Positions 37,001 through 43,332 of a stretch of DNA of 64,000 bases are shown piece by piece. The DNA comes from Spirochaeta sp. UBA5339 (lineage in GTDB: Bacteria > Spirochaetota > Spirochaetia > DSM-2461): positions 56,514 through 120,513 of the forward strand of contig DHQL01000024.1 in NCBI GenBank assembly GCA_002408085.1, given 5' to 3'. The notes beneath the pieces are model-generated. The model ran no database searches and was not told the DNA's origin. It saw nothing but the letters and a program-made list of their open reading frames with translations. Each line of letters starts with the position of its first letter. The stretch's first letter is position 1. The position numbers and the translations under genes are program-made.

Positions 37001-39777
37001 ATGATGACGGAAGCGGTACCGTTGAGACTGATGAACTTACCGGAGATCTCTTCGGCGTTGACTACACAAGCAGCTACACCCCCGGTGATACGGGAATAGA
37101 ATACGATGCGAACCTCCTGACTGACAGCTATACAATGGGTTCTGCTGGAGATCCCCTGATGACCATCAAGGGCAATATTTCCATTATTCCCGAAATCGTC
37201 GGCGGAAACGGCGACCTCTTTTATGAATACAGCGTCACCCGATCCGGTGAGACTGCCCCCTACTATGCAGTAAACGTTGATGCCGGATCAGTATGGGCAT
37301 CGGGAACCGACTACTCAGGCAGCGGTGATAACTCGGAGATCCTCGACACGGCATCCCTTGAACTGACCCTGGAAGACTTCCTTTCTGCCGGTGACACTGG
37401 ATCGGAGATTGAAGATGGAGAAGATCAGACCTTCAGCTTCACCTTCTGGGACAGCACCGAAGAGTCCGATGTCGGCGTAGACAGTCAGAGCGCCTCCCTC
37501 TCTATGGTCATGGATGTGGCCTTGAGAGATACCACAGCTCCTGTTGTAAGCATCGATCCCTTCTTCTGGAACAGTGAAAGCGACAGCTCCACAACAGGGC
37601 TTGAGGGACATATTGAACTTGCCGGGTCCGGCGGAAGAACAACACCGGCCGTTTCCGGTACAGTCGAAATGAGCGGTACCGTTACAGACAACCAGCTTGT
37701 GAACGCACTCTACCTGACCATCCCCGGCTGGAACGGCGATGCCTCAATACTGGCAGCCAGTTACAACAGCTCGGACAGCAGCTTTACAACCAACGCCTCA
37801 CTCCCTGCGGGTGTGACCTTTGCAGCAGAAACTATCACCCTTGATAATTCGGAGCATGAGGTCAGCTGGTCAATGATCTGGGATACAAGCTCCATAGACG
37901 CCACCGCCGTGACAGATCTTGATGTGACAGTAAGCGCCGAGGACCGGGGTGTACCGGTACTGAGCGGTACAATAAGCTATACACCCAACTCAGCAGGCAC
38001 CAGCACCACCATGGATGTAGTTCCCTATATTGTTAAAGTTGAAACGGGCCTGGCTTCCCTGAAGTCCAACAACTGGTCCGTCTACAACCGGACTGCCCGG
38101 GGACACTATCCTGTAAAGGACGATGAAATTATCAGCGTATACGGCTACAACCTGACCGGAGCGGCGGGAGTGACCGTTACCAATGACGGTACCTACGATG
38201 TCGCCACAGTCAATGTGGGAACATACGGCTCCTCTGGCGAACTGACCCTGACCGTAAACGGAGTCTCCACTCTGAACAACAGCAATGACAACACAGAGGA
38301 GTACAACCAGCTGCCCAACGGCGACAACAACGAGCTTCTCACAGACGATGTTGTTCTTGATATCTGGGAAATGGACAGCGAGGCCATTCAGCCCATCAGC
38401 GGTATGATCGAGCAGCCGGTGATGAAGATCAATCCAAATAACGGAATGATCGGATTTGCCTTTGTAAACGGTCCCCTCTACTTCAGTATGGGTAACGATA
38501 CAAGATCCGCCCAGTACTGGATGGGAAGCTACGACTTCTTTACCTCCGTCGGATTCCTCTATGACAAGCTGGGATACTCCTACGGCGTTGCCGCCGGTGG
38601 TGACATCAACAGCACCTCGGCGGACAAGTTCCAGCTGATGACAAGCCGCTGGGGAATTGCCAGAACTGAACAGAACGGTTCCTATACCAGTCAGAACTCT
38701 CTCAGGCTGGAATCCATCGGTCAGTATATATCCGGTATCATTAACTTCAACAAACAGCGCATCAAGTCTCCCAGCCTGGCCTCCGCGGTACATGGAACGG
38801 CGACCAATCTCTATCTGGCCTACTACGATGATATAAATCAGGAGATTCGTTTCAAGTACGGATCCACAACAAGCACCAATGAAACAAACTTCGGGAGTTT
38901 TACAGACTATGATACCAGAGGGGAACCCTACAACTACCGTAACGGCACGGTCAGTATGATTGCCGGAAGCAATACCGGAAATATTGCCGGGGAGTATGTC
39001 TCCATAGCCGTTGTTTCCGACGAGGTCGCTGGGGATGTTGATGATGTGGTTGTGGCCGTCTGGTATGACTCCACAAACAGATGCCTCTGGTATACATACA
39101 ATGACACTCCCACAACTGACCGTGACGGCGATACAGATGGAACGGGCTGGTCCACTCCGATCAGAGTCTTTGATGCCGCATCGGATCTGGCCAATGCGGG
39201 AGAGTACTGTCAGATCATTGCTGACAGGGACGGAGGCATTCATATTGCCGCCTATGACCCCATGAACCTTGATCTGGTTTATGCCCACTTCAACAGCTAT
39301 ACAGATGCCTCAGCCGAAACAGCAGTGGTTGACGGATACGGTGTTGTGGGTTCCAACATCACTCTTGATGTGGCCAAGTCCGCAGCCGGGGACTGGACGC
39401 CCTATATCGGCTACTACGCAACAAGCTGTATCCGGCCCAAGTATGCCTACAAAGTTGATACAACTTCCGATGCCCCCACCGGTTCAGCTGATGAAGCCTA
39501 TACCGGAGCATGGGAGATCACCGTTCTGCCTACGAACAGCACTCTGTCCATGGGCAGCCTCGGCAACAACAAGATCAATATCGGTGTCTGGAAGGATGCG
39601 GATACCTGGGTACAGGAAGCCAGTCTGACCGGCACCGATGCATCAGCCCACAGCGGCTCCTCCTATGGAGCAACATGCTGGGACACCATCTATGCCAACG
39701 GAACTGAGAACCCGATTCTCGGTTATGCCGTAAAGAGCGGTTCAAACGGTTTTGTAGAAACGGCTCAGATGAAGTAG
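28096..39777 (+). CDS. Giant (3893-aa) Ig-like repeat lipoprotein with C-terminal beta-propeller
   Basis: A 3893-aa lipoprotein, the largest gene here. The signal peptide ends LGVLSC (Cys24). Residues ~35-3310 hold some thirty Ig-like domains, rich in Asp, Ser, Thr and Gly and nearly free of Cys. Acidic linkers D-Q-D-x-D-(L/R)-P occur at 288, 609, 942 and 1948, a variant ADHESP at 1262-1267 and DPQGDIP at 2355, dividing the first half into three-domain blocks. Residues ~3315-3410 look like an IPT/TIG domain (YGYNLTGAAGVTV). From ~3425 to the end, repeats of the type GGIHIAAYDPMNLDLVYAHF suggest a sialidase-like beta-propeller. CAGGAG precedes the ATG. Such architecture suggests an adhesin or glycan-binding surface fibre. 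It lies 87 bp after the first giant gene and 9 bp before the third gene. Confidence 0.85.
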   Translation: MKNSKLHKSIAIIAISIVLGVLSCDMFSPGLGDELDITSPVLDVSQANESYVSGDVVLNGVYEDDGVISSIAVTINSVAADLNVSINESTNTWSVTIPTENYSDGSYEVAFKITDSSGKSTTQKLVLYFDNHPPVVLIKEPLSFSDILNGDITIKGEVADKFRIDSVEVLLFDGDGNEYPWNEGGVSEDEENRKLLEDMTNSWSFVFDSKSYTETTGTYRFQVIATDYAGNSNTYFYEYSELLSANSDNSFSVDELELLEREGNAGDLSLTGSIIEALREEQILMDIDQDYDLPYYEFDTPSEDSMTLTDSLQAFGRVLDDDGVSISTIEISLDGGSWTAVDEAPDSDSTVASWSHDLSALGEGQYTLQIRSEDIYGKASESEELVFVIDSSGPSIAIDSPESGSYKNSAFSVSGTATDNIGVHYIQMSVDGGDYEAVVTWDIADPIPDEYSWTAPVPLLDDGSHTINFRAVDFSNRYYTQSFLVNIDTADPVVTYLSPQDSDTVNGWIQIHGSTSNQSSISQMVLTVSDGTLSNSYTLDDDVNEFDKNDDLDSILTGSTPSGSDSTRYFWYKNIDTTLYADNQPLIVSVDVLDIAGNSVTSSLSVDMDQDTDLPVFYFDNLDTGAGVTAMDNSFSGSPSLIGRIQDDDGVETSSIEVEVDESGTWVTPTISGSGLSVSWEYPIYSLSQGAHTFRIRAHDIYSDTLTVTDLIPYIYDTGAPTISLNEITWGSSSLTSGFQGTYVNSNPTIYGTASDGIAVASVDVNINGETSGGDDVYYNIYTTDADLHETVDWDYELDMASLSEGTVNLKFRTEDSTGKISYSDLTLIKDTTAPEIEFTDLYGSTLRTSGLNGLIQIKGVASDENQVERVEYALLSDDGSVTVTDVSVWTELDQTYSWSFWVDTTLENDGDYVVYARALDSSGNTSSDEDIEANRYEFTLDQDSDLPDFTFSNLDTGAADNLMGLEKTTLTGKVSDDDGLSKASIEIHFNNGTSLYDDTVTITETSDGLTEYTWSYDLPENATLPQSADPYEITLTATDVGETGGEFTKAAVSSESDAVSVYLDRTAPVLTETAVGSSDNLIISTEQSLTGEASDENELTSLTLSINGEAAENITVTGGTWSRVFNQSGDGLADGQYALVFTAEDAAGRETTLTRNLYIDATAPTITLTSAVSSYVDESISVSGTAADPGALASGVSKVQYSLDQVAGENAGAVWYDLNGTTAWSGTIDTSALAEEDWTLRFRAVDGGGRYSDQIIQTISADHESPRAEMVAGGTFITVDSEAYTATEFTLSGTADDDAWNTADADVRGASSVVLSYTLNGGSETSVALTPSDGLWSSTFLPAVEDDPETTDIDETVDGLSDGYYVFTLTVTDEAGKITTDQEILNLDTTEPTLSVYTPASGEAVDSGTYEISGTAKDTGGVGFDAADDMEYQLDDGSWVTLTLDGIEWSDTIDLSSEEEGAKVLHFRSTDAVGNQVTSDIQFYYDLNAPVLTETGISSTDTFYLNDDFQLEGTWTESNELDSIIIEYEKDGGSAVILDTLGPADFSGTDSGTDIAWSCLIPVDSDVNTVVLADGSYEFTITMTDGADRTAVITRNILIDTAVPSIDTYTNIDSVWTSDLNISFSGTATDDTGSGVASVEYCLVEEGDYSYVVDAYQIDNDADADENWSLFTNTTSSGTTSFSSNIRVNTGTALLLLRCTDKAGNVFTQDESDWQLLMVDNLIPSASISSPDAGALINADSDVSVTVSYSDDDSGVKQVELSLDNFTTSLDSVSDGDTDSEGDPITFAAPSGSQDLTLPQTTLAALSDGSHTLYVRSVDDAGNTSSVSTQTFILDTDIPEGVFTSHEADSVINKSVDFTGTATDDRSLNPIGSLEIENSSGDWIDITSDVTISGIYNWTISGFDSTLYDSAAYDSDSGTDGIQNSLRLELTDAAGNTGYAAITLTADQDTDRPVVKVNNLTLNAMASDSYIWLKQANVIYGTVTDDDGVGTLEVSTDDGSTWKDVTVSSGSWTHEVTDDGAYTMLFRVTDSEGTVFTASETDTYSLDTPKLTDNASTPNTYGYSDSFSAATALYITVDTQNPDVTSAEYYVDVDTWSTAVSSTTFGGTVDSVILRQFSYDANSIDTVEITLEENVSDDAGAVYSYTAAAGSDTDTINGNLYRAYEAEIDISALATGTRSLSITVTDMAGLTTKSTLSLIIDNTAPTVSLDSHDNNDQVSGSVTLKGSSSGSAEELLYKVTGSAAVPADWTVPVDGSGDPDYTTYGAHEVQSALSSWRINFDDDINNYDGFTHDRTLKRYIVALNSSLELDDTGSVVYISDGTKYTDITTLYFHFKVTDEYGNSDDSIYYTLKVDPQGDIPIVTMTYPSVSSHGWYNGTEGMVYTADENPSSGDSVYSDISMNASLGTLSSYDSSARTISYGGSVYSSMGGYVIQGGILRIQGSAEDDKSISGIYLQIDPSYDPAEGFIWDNSSEAAAGAELLPDGTSLSTLFSGEIIKFFGEDGVTAASDQWGIQIGDSISWSYTLNSDGEFNGTGGENNQIALRIYAIDVDGNISSVDTGSDCIVTIDSAAPRIGSSEPLYLYQYENNSAGTGEVTASKEYSDGMWLKGEWWLEGSVEDESGISSITMTNCSDFQTTAVADDGTWTGTSGYRIKALVGSSADTFGTLSYTLTAVDNDSGSQRTTDKDISLNFDNKAPELTADTDGAFDIDPRVVQSNGFYTLGSEVNETSSASASQSGFARVAFYFLRRGTTTKAVYDTWYLKDDAENKLAYESLTYDSGLYWMTETGITREDNLMVLTLASDNPNVHPGGLVKIGGSLYTITSVSGTTVIIDGSPAITETTAYFAVAQVVDHQLTESNGSTLGTNGYYSDVVNDDNDSMVESVSVQGGTAAWEANINSRNIPDGPIEIHYVAFDEAGNYSIGVMANVVQGSYTGDDASEVAVYTYDTDTRVANNAPRLAAVWYGSDDDGSGTVETDELTGDLFGVDYTSSYTPGDTGIEYDANLLTDSYTMGSAGDPLMTIKGNISIIPEIVGGNGDLFYEYSVTRSGETAPYYAVNVDAGSVWASGTDYSGSGDNSEILDTASLELTLEDFLSAGDTGSEIEDGEDQTFSFTFWDSTEESDVGVDSQSASLSMVMDVALRDTTAPVVSIDPFFWNSESDSSTTGLEGHIELAGSGGRTTPAVSGTVEMSGTVTDNQLVNALYLTIPGWNGDASILAASYNSSDSSFTTNASLPAGVTFAAETITLDNSEHEVSWSMIWDTSSIDATAVTDLDVTVSAEDRGVPVLSGTISYTPNSAGTSTTMDVVPYIVKVETGLASLKSNNWSVYNRTARGHYPVKDDEIISVYGYNLTGAAGVTVTNDGTYDVATVNVGTYGSSGELTLTVNGVSTLNNSNDNTEEYNQLPNGDNNELLTDDVVLDIWEMDSEAIQPISGMIEQPVMKINPNNGMIGFAFVNGPLYFSMGNDTRSAQYWMGSYDFFTSVGFLYDKLGYSYGVAAGGDINSTSADKFQLMTSRWGIARTEQNGSYTSQNSLRLESIGQYISGIINFNKQRIKSPSLASAVHGTATNLYLAYYDDINQEIRFKYGSTTSTNETNFGSFTDYDTRGEPYNYRNGTVSMIAGSNTGNIAGEYVSIAVVSDEVAGDVDDVVVAVWYDSTNRCLWYTYNDTPTTDRDGDTDGTGWSTPIRVFDAASDLANAGEYCQIIADRDGGIHIAAYDPMNLDLVYAHFNSYTDASAETAVVDGYGVVGSNITLDVAKSAAGDWTPYIGYYATSCIRPKYAYKVDTTSDAPTGSADEAYTGAWEITVLPTNSTLSMGSLGNNKINIGVWKDADTWVQEASLTGTDASAHSGSSYGATCWDTIYANGTENPILGYAVKSGSNGFVETAQMK

Positions 39778-39786
39778 AATCAGAAT

Positions 39787-41022
39787 ATGGCTGAGAAGTG
39801 GAGTACCCGTAAAAAGAAGATCCTTGCCCTTGCGGTAGCAGCAGTTCTATTGCTTCTTCCGGCAGGGGGGATTCTGCTGAGCAGAAGCAGGCAGACTACC
39901 GTTGCCTTCTTCGGTATTTCTGAGGGGTATGCAAATGCTTTCCAGGACCTGGCGGTACAGGAAGAAGCATATGCCGGTGTTAACTGGCTTACTCTGTCCG
40001 AGGAGGACGTGCTTTCTCCCCGGATTCACCGTAAGGTTGATCTTCTTATCACCTATACCGGAGCTCTGACCGATTCTCTGGCTCTGAAGACCCTCCCTCT
40101 GCCGGAACAGATAGCCTCCCGCTATCCCCGGTCCATTCAGAGGTCTCCCGTCTTTTCGGCTGCTTCTGAGGGACAAGAGGCCGAGTTCAGGGTTATGCCC
40201 ATACTCCTTAATCACTATGAAGCCGCCTACTTTGAGGTCTTTCAGAGGAGAACCGGACTCTCATGGCCAAAGACTCTGAAAGAGCTGGAGAGCTATGCCC
40301 GGGCCTGCCTTCAGTGGGTGGATACACCCATGATCTGCGCAGGGGAAAATGATGAAAATCTTTATCTCCTGATCTCACTTCTGGCAGAGTCCCTGGCCGG
40401 AGCCGACGGCTATCTTCAGCTTGTCAGTGATCTGCGGAGTCTTGAGAACAAGGATAATCTTGATGAAGTTCTGGATATTCCACTTAAGGGGAAGGCTCCC
40501 GAAGGAAGCAGTTTCAGAACTCTCCTGGATTTTATAAAGGGATGGCAGCAGGAGGGGCTTCTTCTCCCCGATTGGTATGAGGCCAGTGAGCGCCTTGTTA
40601 CTGTTTTTATGGAGGACAACCACGCGGCCGTGGTATTTATGTCCCTTGAAGAACACCGCAGCAAACCCTTTCTCACGATCAAGTACTTTCAGGCCAATCC
40701 CTTTCCTCCTGAAAAGGGCATAAAAGAAACCACTGTGGAGCCGGCCATATCGGCTCTCTGTTTTGACAAAACGGAACTGACAGATGGACTGCTTAATCTC
40801 TTCTCATCGGAGAAGGGACAGGAAGTCCTCTCTGCAGCTACCCGATTGGCTCCCGCGGCCCTGAAGGGGGCGGCTGTTGATATTCAGGCCGATGATGCTC
40901 GGTACTTTGCAGCAGCATCCAAGGGCGGGCCTGTTCCCGATCTGGGCAGGGCTGTGTATCTCCGGGAGAGTGAGAGAGCTTTAATGGCTGAGGAAATCAG
41001 GGGCTATCTTTCCAGACCCTGA
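39787..41022 (+). CDS. Membrane-anchored solute-binding-like protein of the giant Ig operon
   Basis: A 411-aa protein with a basic N-terminus and one transmembrane helix (about 12-31) lacking a lipobox, then a periplasmic domain. The domain resembles family-1 extracellular solute-binding proteins: LLITYTG, a MPILLNHYEAAYFEVFQRRTG block followed by SWPKTLKELESYA (compare the usual GLxxPxTWxEL), then FMEDNHAAVVFM and LFSSEKGQEVLS, where binding proteins have FxxGxxAM and YLxSxEGQ. No permease genes adjoin it, so transport is doubtful; tethering suggests a sensing or assembly role. It starts nine bases after the giant lipoprotein stop, so it is almost certainly co-transcribed. The ribosome site is weak. 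Confidence 0.65.
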   Translation: MAEKWSTRKKKILALAVAAVLLLLPAGGILLSRSRQTTVAFFGISEGYANAFQDLAVQEEAYAGVNWLTLSEEDVLSPRIHRKVDLLITYTGALTDSLALKTLPLPEQIASRYPRSIQRSPVFSAASEGQEAEFRVMPILLNHYEAAYFEVFQRRTGLSWPKTLKELESYARACLQWVDTPMICAGENDENLYLLISLLAESLAGADGYLQLVSDLRSLENKDNLDEVLDIPLKGKAPEGSSFRTLLDFIKGWQQEGLLLPDWYEASERLVTVFMEDNHAAVVFMSLEEHRSKPFLTIKYFQANPFPPEKGIKETTVEPAISALCFDKTELTDGLLNLFSSEKGQEVLSAATRLAPAALKGAAVDIQADDARYFAAASKGGPVPDLGRAVYLRESERALMAEEIRGYLSRP

Positions 41023-41039
41023 TCTGAAGTAGGCTTGTT

Positions 41040-41243
41040 GACCGGGTGTGACAAATATTGGAGTTGCTCCAGATCAACAGGGAGGCTGATAATTACTGTG
41101 TCCTCTACTTTAATGCTAAAGTCATGGATAGATTTGCTTCATCTCCCCGTTGATTTCCATAGCACGGCAGATACTCAAGGCAGAATGGCTGCCCAATGCC
41201 AGTCATTTTCCTCCTGCTTAAACCAGTCTTTTGCCCTGTTCAT
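41040..41243 (-). pseudogene. Decayed HEPN-domain gene
   Basis: On the minus strand an ATG at 41243 opens MNRAKDWFKQEENDWHWAA, a very typical start of HEPN proteins (MNRAKDWLKQAENDLxWA), then hits TGA at 41175 after 22 residues. The same frame continues past a second stop with KSIHDFSI and LPVDLEQLQYLSHP, resembling the HEPN segment GHSxxxLL...LPEEL. HEPN proteins partner minimal nucleotidyltransferases as toxin-antitoxin or antiviral modules; no partner gene remains. It occupies most of the 261-bp gap between the giant operon and radC. Similarity rests mainly on the first 19 residues. Confidence 0.45.
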
Positions 41244-41283
41244 ATTTTAGAATAATTCTTTTTGGAATAATCGACCACGTCTG

Positions 41284-41955
41284 TTATCCTAAAATGCCCT
41301 CTTCCATAAAGCTGAAGTATCCCCGGGTACTGAAGATGATATGATCCAGTATTGGTATACCCAGCAGCTCTCCGGCGGCCATCATTCTCTTTGTAATATC
41401 CCTGTCTTCACGGCTTGGCTCCAGGGAGCCGGAAGGATGATTATGGGCAAGGCAGAGTGCAGCAGCCCGGTCAGTGATCGGGTCGGCAAAAACTTCCCGG
41501 GGATGAACGATGGTACGATTTACAAGACCCTGGCTGATCTGCCTTGTCTTGATATGCTCATGGGCACCGTTAAGGCTGATTGTAAAGAAGTACTCCTGTT
41601 TCCGGTCCGCCATATGGCTGATCAGCCTGAAGATCGCTTCAGGGTGGGTGATTCTGGTGTTCTGGGACAGATAGTGGCGGCGGCTGAACTCCAGGGCTGC
41701 CAGAATCAGGGAGGAACGGGCCATACCCATGCCCTGAATCTCCATAAGCTCTGCCGGCTCCGGCATTTCCTCATTGAAATCCAGCAGCTTCAGCAGATCC
41801 TTTGAAATGGCATCCACATTCCGCCCCTTCTGTCCGCTGCCGATCAGAATTTTCAGCAGCTCCCTGTCGTTCAGTACGGACACGCCGTACTGGAAGGCCT
41901 TCTCCCGGGGCTGCAGGGCATCCCGGGAGTGTATATTATAATTGGTCTTGTTCAT
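41284..41955 (-). CDS. radC: RadC-family JAB/MPN-domain protein
   Basis: A 223-aa protein. The N-terminal helix-hairpin-helix part starts LQPREKAFQYGVSVLNDREL and includes ILIGSGQKGRN and IQGMGMAR. The C-terminal JAB domain has the metal motif LAHNHPSGSLEPSRED and HPREVFADPI. The family was named for DNA repair but its function is unsettled; it is often found near mobile or defence loci. The ATG at 41955 is preferred over TTG at 41961; neither has a ribosome site, because a perfect terminator-like hairpin ends at 41966. It lies next to a decayed HEPN gene and downstream of a helicase operon. Confidence 0.92.
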   Translation of the reverse strand: MNKTNYNIHSRDALQPREKAFQYGVSVLNDRELLKILIGSGQKGRNVDAISKDLLKLLDFNEEMPEPAELMEIQGMGMARSSLILAALEFSRRHYLSQNTRITHPEAIFRLISHMADRKQEYFFTISLNGAHEHIKTRQISQGLVNRTIVHPREVFADPITDRAAALCLAHNHPSGSLEPSREDRDITKRMMAAGELLGIPILDHIIFSTRGYFSFMEEGILG

Positions 41956-41965
41956 ATACAAAGAA

Positions 41966-41995
41966 GGGATGAAATCAGTTTGGTGATTTCATCCC
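41966..41995 (-). terminator. Perfect 12-bp hairpin between helicase operon and radC
   Basis: GGGATGAAATCA (41966-41977) and TGATTTCATCCC (41984-41995) are perfect complements around GTTTGG. On the minus strand the stem is followed by TTCTTTG, giving a plausible terminator for the dbpA-rhlE operon. Its downstream edge is about ten bases from the radC start codon. Confidence 0.75.
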
Positions 41996-42050
41996 CTTTA
42001 GCGGATTGAGGAGAATCTTCCTGCTCAGGCACCGATCCTGTCCCTTATGG

Positions 42051-43310
42051 TCAGCATGGTTCTTCCTTCTTCTTTTTCTTCTTGGGCTTTTTAGCTTTAA
42101 AGGGCCTGGTATCCAGTTTCGATTCGGGCAGGGGCGGATCCAGTTTAAATCCTTCTGTTTCAACCCTGGCAATAACCTGTTTTGTAAGGCGCTCAATATC
42201 TTTCAGGCTGTCAAACTCCTCAGGGCTGACGAAGGAGAGAGCTTCTCCGGCCTGTCCGGCACGTCCGGTTCTGCCGATCCTGTGAATGTAGTCCTCCTTG
42301 AGCTTGGGGAGGTCGAAGTTGATAACCAGGGGAAGCTGGTCGATGTCCAGTCCTCTTGCGGCGAGGTCTGTGGCTACGAGAATGGAAGCCTTGTCCTTTT
42401 TGAACTCCGCCAGAGCCCTGGTTCTTGCCCCCTGGCTTTTATCCCCATGGATGGCCTGGGCAATATACCCTGCATGGATAAGCTTCTTTACCAGCCGGTC
42501 TGCCCGGTTTTTGGTCTTTACAAATATCAGGAATTTGAGCCAGCCCTTTTCCTTCATCAGCTTCAGAAGGAGTTCGGTCTTTCGTTCATGAGCCACCGGG
42601 TAGACATACTGCTTTACCGCATCCAGTGTAATCTCTTCAGGAATAACAGACACTTCCAGGGGATTTTTCAGAATCTCTTTTGCAAGGTGAGTCACCTCTT
42701 CAGGAAGGGTCGCCGTAAACATCATGGTCTGTCTGGGGGAGGGAAGGAGGCCCAGAATCTCATTGACCTCGTCCTGAAACCCCAGGTTCAGCATCCTGTC
42801 GGCTTCGTCAAAAACCAGGACTTCCAGATCCTGGAACTGCACGGCGTTTTTCCGGTACAGATCCAGGAGTCTGCCGGGTGTGGCAACAAGGATATCCACA
42901 CCCTTGCTCATACGGATCATCTGGGGATTGATCTTGACCCCGCCATAGGCAACGGTGGATCTGATTTTAAGATAGCGGCTGTAATTTACGGTGTTTTCAT
43001 AGACCTGAGCAGCAAGTTCCCTGGTGGGAACCAGAATCAGGGCTCTGATCCGGTTGGGGGAGGTCTTTCCATTTCTGCTCAGGATATCCAGAACCGGGAG
43101 CATAAAGGCTGCGGTTTTTCCGGTTCCGGTCTGGGCTGTTCCCAGAATATCCCGTCCTGCCAGAACAGGGGAGATGGTCTGATCCTGAATAGGTGTGGGT
43201 TCTTTATAGCCTAGAGCCTTCAGGGCCCTGAGAATCGGGTCCGACAGTCCTGTGGATGTAAAGGATCGGGATGCTGTTTTTTCTCTATCTGTCAATGGTT
43301 TTGTCTCCAT
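42051..43310 (-). CDS. DEAD-box RNA helicase, RhlE type (second copy)
   Basis: A 419-aa RNA helicase. Motifs: EPTPIQ, AQTGTGKT, PTRELAAQ, TPGRLLDL, DEADRMLNLGF, TAT, KTKNRADRL, IHGDKSQGAR, VATDLAARGLDI and HRIGRTGRAGQAG. The C-terminus is a short basic tail with a run of lysines (KKPKKKKKKEE) before the last residues. It differs from the RhlE at 18018 in having a short tail and an N-terminal extension of ~17 residues. It starts 22 bp after the dbpA stop, so the two form one operon, ended by the hairpin at 41966-41995. Confidence 0.92.
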   Translation of the reverse strand: METKPLTDREKTASRSFTSTGLSDPILRALKALGYKEPTPIQDQTISPVLAGRDILGTAQTGTGKTAAFMLPVLDILSRNGKTSPNRIRALILVPTRELAAQVYENTVNYSRYLKIRSTVAYGGVKINPQMIRMSKGVDILVATPGRLLDLYRKNAVQFQDLEVLVFDEADRMLNLGFQDEVNEILGLLPSPRQTMMFTATLPEEVTHLAKEILKNPLEVSVIPEEITLDAVKQYVYPVAHERKTELLLKLMKEKGWLKFLIFVKTKNRADRLVKKLIHAGYIAQAIHGDKSQGARTRALAEFKKDKASILVATDLAARGLDIDQLPLVINFDLPKLKEDYIHRIGRTGRAGQAGEALSFVSPEEFDSLKDIERLTKQVIARVETEGFKLDPPLPESKLDTRPFKAKKPKKKKKKEEPC

Positions 43311-43332
43311 GGTTTTCTTGAATTCTGATGCC

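Noticed and set aside
37990..39288. 432-aa minus-strand open frame
   Set aside because: Antisense to the end of the giant lipoprotein; its composition reflects the repeat coding bias.
28096..39777. Possible CRISPR or DNA satellite in the repeat-rich giant gene
   Set aside because: Repeats are at protein level with diverged DNA and an unbroken reading frame; no short identical repeats with spacers.
41035..41250. 71-aa plus-strand open frame
   Set aside because: No ribosome site or known features; the opposite strand carries the HEPN remnant.
42006..43214. 402-aa plus-strand open frame
   Set aside because: Antisense to the RhlE-type helicase with all DEAD-box motifs on the minus strand.
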